This document shows, in pieces, positions 59,956-64,000 of a stretch of DNA of 64,000 nucleotides. This stretch comes from an uncultured Clostridium sp. GTDB taxonomy: Bacteria; Bacillota; Clostridia; TANB77; CAG-508. The notes below the pieces were generated by a model that saw only the letters and a program-made list of their open reading frames with translations, ran no database searches and was not told where the DNA came from. Location: assembly GCA_945865665.1 (NCBI GenBank), contig CAMBEE010000008.1, positions 1 to 64,000 on the forward strand. Direction: 5' to 3'. The stretch's first letter is position 1. The number at the start of each line of letters is the position of its first letter. The translations under genes and the position numbers were made by a program.

Positions 59956-61200
59956 TTATTCTTCAATTCTTAAATCATTTAAATAATATGATTGATTTAC
60001 TGATATTTCGATTTTTACAGCATTATCAGGAATTTTCATCTTCAAATTTGTGGTATACACAGTACTATATGAATCACCAACAACATCACCATTTACATCA
60101 AAAAAATTTATATTTGCTTGCATTCCATAAGCTAAAGAAACTGCCGATACTAAAATATTCACTTTTTTGCCTATTGCACTATTATCTATTATCATATAAA
60201 CTGAAGAATTTGAAACTAAATAATTTGTATCTATATCATTGTCATATGCATAAACACCTATAGCATTTTTGGCAGATGGATTTATTATTTTACTTGATTC
60301 AGCCTTTAATCCAGATTTACTTTTTATACTTTTGGCCATTATATTTGTTACATTATTAAATGTTAAATCATTATCATATTCTATCCATGTATTTCCATTA
60401 TCTATACTATAATAATTTAATATTCCTTCTCTGTTATCATAGTTAATTGATACTTTACCATTATTAATAACCCCATCAGATGTTAATGTAGAATAATTAT
60501 CTACACTTATTATATTGATTTGTGGTTCTTCAATATCCACATCTATATTTTCTATTTCTTTTTTTATTTGTACTACATTTTTAGCTTCATCTTGCATTTT
60601 TGCATAAATATCAACTTTTTTAGTATCACTATTTTGCAAATTTTTTTCAATTATATCATATGAATTAATAGTAAATTCACCTTTATATTCTGTCCATGTT
60701 CCATTTTTACCAATTTTATACATTTTTTTGTTATTACTTTCAGGAAATTCTATTGTAACATTTCCATTTATATCAATATCCTTTTCTGTTGACACATATA
60801 TAGGAATCAAATTATTTCTATAATTATCATCTACTACCAATTTTTCTTTAGTTTCTTCATCTTTTTTATTAATCATTTTAAATTCATATTCGCCATTTTG
60901 TTTTACTTCATAATCCATTGCAATCTGTGTTTTTCCATAGCAATCAATTTCCTTTTGATTTCCATTTTCATCAATGTATACAATTCTTTTTATTCCATTT
61001 TGTTCATCTTTTGCTGTTACTAAAATTTTCAATATATTATTTTCATTAGAGTATACTTGAAATGTTATATTAGAATTGCTTTTTTCAGCTTTCTTATTTA
61101 AATATATATTACTAATTTTTTTATAGTTTAAAGCAAACATCAATAACAAAAAAATAATTAAAACAACAGTCCATAATACATTTTTTGTTTTTATCTTCAT
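59956..61200 (-). CDS. Membrane-anchored surface protein with Ig-like modules
   Basis: 414 residues. N-terminal transmembrane anchor (about 9-27). The following module (about 45-125, FQVYSNENNILKILVTAKDEQNG...GKTQIAMDYEVKQNGEYEFKMINKKDEE) parallels that of the GLUG protein at 29450. Further beta-rich segments read like bacterial Ig-type repeats (GTWTEYKGEFTINSYDI; GNTWIEYDNDLTFNNVT). The tail SVNQSYYLNDLRIEE resembles a carbohydrate-binding jelly roll. Last gene of the pilin-adhesin locus. Confidence 0.7.
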   Translation of the reverse strand: MKIKTKNVLWTVVLIIFLLLMFALNYKKISNIYLNKKAEKSNSNITFQVYSNENNILKILVTAKDEQNGIKRIVYIDENGNQKEIDCYGKTQIAMDYEVKQNGEYEFKMINKKDEETKEKLVVDDNYRNNLIPIYVSTEKDIDINGNVTIEFPESNNKKMYKIGKNGTWTEYKGEFTINSYDIIEKNLQNSDTKKVDIYAKMQDEAKNVVQIKKEIENIDVDIEEPQINIISVDNYSTLTSDGVINNGKVSINYDNREGILNYYSIDNGNTWIEYDNDLTFNNVTNIMAKSIKSKSGLKAESSKIINPSAKNAIGVYAYDNDIDTNYLVSNSSVYMIIDNSAIGKKVNILVSAVSLAYGMQANINFFDVNGDVVGDSYSTVYTTNLKMKIPDNAVKIEISVNQSYYLNDLRIEE

Positions 61201-61233
61201 TACTTTTCTCCTATTATATATTGTATCTTTTTA

Positions 61234-62256
61234 TTAATTATTATCATTTAAATTCAAAATTTCATACCCATTTCCATATATAGTTCCATATTTTTTTATT
61301 ATATCTTCACTTTCAAATGTCATTTCTTTTAAAATTTCATCTTTTTTTATGTTGTTATTTTCAACAGAATAATCAATTTTTTTTATTTCTTCTGTACTTA
61401 ATGCTGCTTTCCATATTCTTACTGATTGAATACTACCTTTCATACATCTATTTTCAACCTGATAACTATTTCCAATATAAATATTATTATATGGTACAAA
61501 ATTACAATTACTCTTTGAATCTATCAATTCACCATTTATATATATATTAAATTGTTCATTTGTATATGTTTCCACAATATCTATCCATTTACCATAATAT
61601 GGTGAATAGTCAAATATAATATTGACTCCTCCAGCAAGACAAACCAAATTTGTAGAAGTTCCTAAAAATTCCCAAACAATTCCATTTGTTCCATAATGTC
61701 CTCCTAAAATATCCATATAATTTACTGTTTGTTGCTCTTCTCTGTTTATTTTTATTCTTGCAGCTACTGTAAATTTATACTGATTATCTGCCATTAATTC
61801 ATTTTGATTTATTCCCGAATCTATTTGTGTTCCACCTTTAAATTTTATATACTTTTCAATTTTCTTAATTTTTTCTTTTTCTTCTATTTTCACTTCGAAA
61901 TTTTTATTAATATAAAAATTATATCCTTTATATTTTCCATATGGTTCTTCATTTTGTTGATTTTTGTCCCATTCCAATTTATTTAAGTCTAGGCTTTTTT
62001 GTTCTGGTAATTCTTTTATTATCATTTCAATATCACTATTTTTATCTATAATGTCTGATTGTATAGCAAATACTGCCATTTGTAATTCTTCTTTTATTTC
62101 TGATTTTTCATATTCTATTTTTGATTGTTTTGTTTTATCAAATAACCCTGTATTGCTTAATGTTGCTATTGCTACTCCAGATAGAATCAATAAAATTATT
62201 ATCGTGATAATTAAAGCAATTAATGTAATGGCCCTTTGTTTTTCTTTTGTTTTCAT
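61234..62256 (-). CDS. Prepilin-like protein with LamG-type domain
   Basis: 340 residues. A prepilin leader and helix (RAITLIALIITIIILLILSGVAIATL) are followed by about 90 residues of charged linker. A concanavalin/LamG-like beta-sandwich occupies about 140-335 (KFTVAARIKINREEQQTVNYMDILGGHYG, FNIYINGELIDSKSNC, GSIQSVRIWKAALSTEEI). The residue before the cleavage point is Ala rather than Gly. Probably a pilus-tip adhesin binding glycans. It follows the discoidin gene by 48 bp. Confidence 0.78.
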   Translation of the reverse strand: MKTKEKQRAITLIALIITIIILLILSGVAIATLSNTGLFDKTKQSKIEYEKSEIKEELQMAVFAIQSDIIDKNSDIEMIIKELPEQKSLDLNKLEWDKNQQNEEPYGKYKGYNFYINKNFEVKIEEKEKIKKIEKYIKFKGGTQIDSGINQNELMADNQYKFTVAARIKINREEQQTVNYMDILGGHYGTNGIVWEFLGTSTNLVCLAGGVNIIFDYSPYYGKWIDIVETYTNEQFNIYINGELIDSKSNCNFVPYNNIYIGNSYQVENRCMKGSIQSVRIWKAALSTEEIKKIDYSVENNNIKKDEILKEMTFESEDIIKKYGTIYGNGYEILNLNDNN

Positions 62257-62304
62257 GTATTTTCCTCCTAAAATTTACTTAAAAAAGCATTTATATCTTA
62301 AATT

Positions 62305-62898
62305 TTATTTTTCATACCCATATACTTGAAATAATAAAACATCTGTCCTGTTTCCCCATGTTTCTGTCCTTGACAAAACATTTAATCTAAAATATTGATA
62401 TTCATCTATATTTTTTGTTGGCTGAAATTCATATTTGGTAAATGGTTGACATTCTATTTCTTCAGTTAAATCTATCCAATCTTTTTCATTGTTTGAACCT
62501 TGTATTTTGATTTTGTGAACACACCCATATCCCCAAGAATAACTAGACATATATTCAAATAATATTGGTTGTATCTTTTTATTTTCAAATTTATATTGTA
62601 ACCAAGAAGGATATGTTGTACTATTATTTGTTGTAACCCAAATTTTATGACTTGATCCACTACAATAATTTTCGTCTTTTCCATACTTTTCTATATTTTC
62701 ATCATTCCAAAATCCTGTTAATGCACCATAAGGTAAACTTTGCTCTGCACTAATACTAGCCTTTACTTCTCCAGACGGTGTTGTATCGCTTGTCATATTT
62801 GGTATATGTGTTGCATTAAGTTTAATTTTTTCTTTAACAGTTTTATTGTTAATTGCTATAGGCATTATAAATGTTTTACTATTTAATAAATAATTCAT
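62305..62898 (-). CDS. Discoidin-like (F5/8 type C) domain, probable 3' part of a split pilin-adhesin
   Basis: 197 residues with no signal of its own. ALTGFWNDENIEKY, WLQYKFENKKIQPILFEYMSSYS, KIKIQGSNNEKDWIDLTEEI and YQYFRLNVLSRTE are F5/8-type C landmarks; such domains bind glycans. Its ATG overlaps the stop of the preceding prepilin gene (ATGA). Adding one base to the A5 run at 62902-62906 would join the two into one protein of about 319 residues. A cytoplasmic stand-alone adhesin domain makes little sense, so this is probably a frameshift. Confidence 0.7.
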   Translation of the reverse strand: MNYLLNSKTFIMPIAINNKTVKEKIKLNATHIPNMTSDTTPSGEVKASISAEQSLPYGALTGFWNDENIEKYGKDENYCSGSSHKIWVTTNNSTTYPSWLQYKFENKKIQPILFEYMSSYSWGYGCVHKIKIQGSNNEKDWIDLTEEIECQPFTKYEFQPTKNIDEYQYFRLNVLSRTETWGNRTDVLLFQVYGYEK

Positions 62899-63263
62899 TG
62901 CTTTTTGCTGCTTGTTACTTTTTGCATTAATTCCTCATTATTTAAAATTTCAGACGATTTATATAACTCTGGATTTTCACCTGCAAGATATATCCATGTT
63001 TTCCAACAGTCATATGATTCTTCACTATAACTCATTGATGTATTGCTTCTTGAATTTACTATATGTTTTTCATAGTTTGTTAAAATTTCATTTTCTCTAC
63101 TTTGTGAGTTTTCATATTTTTGTTTTGCTAGTTTTGCCTTTTCAAAAAGTCCCGTATTTGTTAAACCTTGTATTCCAACTCCAGCTAAAATTAATAAAAT
63201 AATAATGGTTACAACTAATACTATTAATGTTATACCTTTATTAAATTTTTCTTTTGTTTTCAT
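62895..63263 (-). CDS. Prepilin-like protein, probable 5' part of a split pilin-adhesin
   Basis: 122 residues. Leader MKTKEKFNKG, then ITLIVLVVTIIILLILAGVGIQGL and a charged linker. The end (SSEILNNEELMQKVTSSKKQ) runs into the start of the next frame (MNYLLNSKTFIMPIAI), in a pattern that reads as one continuous domain boundary. Position +5 is Val, not Glu. First gene of the adhesin locus; strong AGGAGG site. Confidence 0.75.
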   Translation of the reverse strand: MKTKEKFNKGITLIVLVVTIIILLILAGVGIQGLTNTGLFEKAKLAKQKYENSQSRENEILTNYEKHIVNSRSNTSMSYSEESYDCWKTWIYLAGENPELYKSSEILNNEELMQKVTSSKKQ

Positions 63264-63415
63264 ATATAACCTCCTATTATTTTCGTTTTATTAAATTTCT
63301 CACTAAATTTATAATAACATTAACCGGTAAAAAGTGCAATACTTTTGTCTGGTATTTTTTGAAACATTTTTATGAGACAATTATAAAAATAAAATTCAAA
63401 AATGGAGGAATGATT

Positions 63416-63628
63416 ATGTTTGAAATATCAAAATACAAGAAAAGTAATGTTAAAATTTCTATAAGATTACCTGAAAATATGAACAACACATTGAAAAAAA
63501 TCGCTAAAAAAGAAAATATGAGCTTTAACAATGTTATTGTTAGCTGTATCCAAAATTCATTAGATGAAATGGATTTAAATAAGTATAAAAACATTGAAAT
63601 TTCTGAACCAAAAGAAGTAAAAATCTAG
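63416..63628 (+). CDS. Ribbon-helix-helix (CopG/Arc-like) protein
   Basis: 70 residues. VKISIRLPENMNNTLKKIAKKENMSFNNVIVSCIQNSLDEM fits a strand followed by two helices, the RHH fold used in DNA-binding repressors and antitoxins. No toxin gene is adjacent. The ATG at 63416 is 7 bases after GGAGG; an ATG two codons earlier is too close to the site. It could regulate the divergent adhesin locus, but this is inference from position. Confidence 0.75.
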   Translation: MFEISKYKKSNVKISIRLPENMNNTLKKIAKKENMSFNNVIVSCIQNSLDEMDLNKYKNIEISEPKEVKI

Positions 63629-63629
63629 C

Positions 63630-63672
63630 AAAATAGAGAAAAGACTTTAAAATCTTTTCTCTATTTTATTTT
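63630..63672. terminator. Terminator between convergent genes
   Basis: AATAGAGAAAAGA and TCTTTTCTCTATT form a 13-bp stem around 8 bases, followed by TTATTTTT. Confidence 0.85.
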
Positions 63673-63725
63673 TAATAATCTACAGTCAAATTATTAATTA
63701 GATTATTTTATATTACCTTTATTTT

Positions 63726-64000
63726 TTACTCATCTCCATTAATTTTAAGCAACTTAAATATCTCAACAATAACAATTGGAGCTAAAACAAGGCAAACAAG
63801 TTCTATAATATTTTCAGTTGGTAAAACTGGTATACTAAATATTTCTCTTAATCCAGGAATTAATAAAATAACAAATACTAAAAGTGCTGAAACAACAACA
63901 GCTCCAATTAATTTCATATTATTAAATATTCCTGTTTTAAATATTGATTTTCTATTATTTCTCACATTAAATACATGTGTTAATTCTGAAAGTGCCAATG
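63726..64000 (-). CDS. Cation-translocating P-type ATPase, C-terminal end (partial)
   Basis: Only the last 90 or so codons are in the window. ALSELTHVFNVRNNRKSIFKTGIFNN is the conserved segment before the last transmembrane helices of PMCA/SERCA-type calcium pumps; three hydrophobic segments and a short tail follow. The 5' part lies beyond position 64000, so ion specificity cannot be judged. Confidence 0.85.
   Translation of the reverse strand, partial: LALSELTHVFNVRNNRKSIFKTGIFNNMKLIGAVVVSALLVFVILLIPGLREIFSIPVLPTENIIELVCLVLAPIVIVEIFKLLKINGDE

Noticed and set aside
1..64000. tRNA or rRNA genes
   Set aside because: No tRNA-like or rRNA-like sequence was recognised on either strand by eye; a tRNAscan/Rfam search would be needed to exclude them fully.

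Overview
The window is AT-rich, densely packed bacterial chromosome from a low-GC spore-forming Firmicute. It is probably an anaerobic, uncultured gut-type member of the Clostridia. The evidence is the sporulation gene set (spoIIAA-spoIIAB-sigF, spoIID, spoIIQ, spoIIM, gerW/ytfJ, spoVAC-AD-AE), strong GGAGG ribosome binding sites, and Firmicute gene orders such as infC-rpmI-rplT, prpC-prkC-rsgA-rpe and xerD-spoIIM. Species-level placement cannot be made from the sequence alone. Nearly all genes lie on the minus strand; the exceptions are a polymer-forming membrane protein, deoD, the spoVA operon, tmcAL and a small ribbon-helix-helix gene.

Layout, left to right: half of a large hairpin repeat, a sortase, a HIT hydrolase and an unusually short alanyl-tRNA synthetase (1-3.3 kb). 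Next come early sporulation genes, spoIIQ through spoIIAA, with candidate Spo0A boxes and a candidate sigma-F promoter (3.7-7.5 kb). These are followed by gerW, a DUF2953 gene, scpA without scpB, recX, a heptad-repeat coiled-coil gene and recA (7.6-12.1 kb). The next stretch holds a peptide-binding protein, a polymer-forming protein, rpe, rsgA, a DUF2442/DUF4160 pair, prkC and prpC, deoD, greA and pgsA (12.2-23.3 kb). A cell-wall module has an S41 protease, two EnvC-like M23 hydrolases and FtsEX (23.3-28.8 kb). After a GLUG-repeat surface protein, half a transketolase and a glucokinase comes a complete type IV pilus operon (33.5-42.6 kb). Then follow rsmB, a dodecin-spoVAC-AD-AE operon, infC-rpmI-rplT with leader and attenuator, xerD, a frameshifted spoIIM, an EndoQ-like PHP protein, rnhA, tmcAL, a broken Rpn nuclease gene and an alpha-glucan phosphorylase. 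The right end (59-63.3 kb) is a surface/adhesin locus in which prepilin N-termini are attached to LamG-like and discoidin-like domains. A P-type ATPase gene runs off the window.

The main unexplained structure is a family of intergenic self-complementary elements (about 80-400 bp) at about 1-165, 3463-3692, 4624-4700, 28996-29398, 33297-33442, 44199-44554 and 50670-50880. The stems differ from copy to copy but stay self-complementary. Short internal-loop motifs (GATTGGAGCAA-type; TTATGGAAAGAGTTCAC paired with AGTGGAAGGGTGCCATAAA) are nearly invariant. This looks like a structured RNA or a palindromic mobile element family. A second, shorter repeat family carries GGGACGG/TGTCTCAAACAGAAC-type motifs. 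Other notable points are an AUA start codon for infC, pilins lacking Glu5, a PilM-PilN fusion, two single-base frameshifts (spoIIM and a prepilin-discoidin gene) and a dodecin embedded in the spoVA operon.
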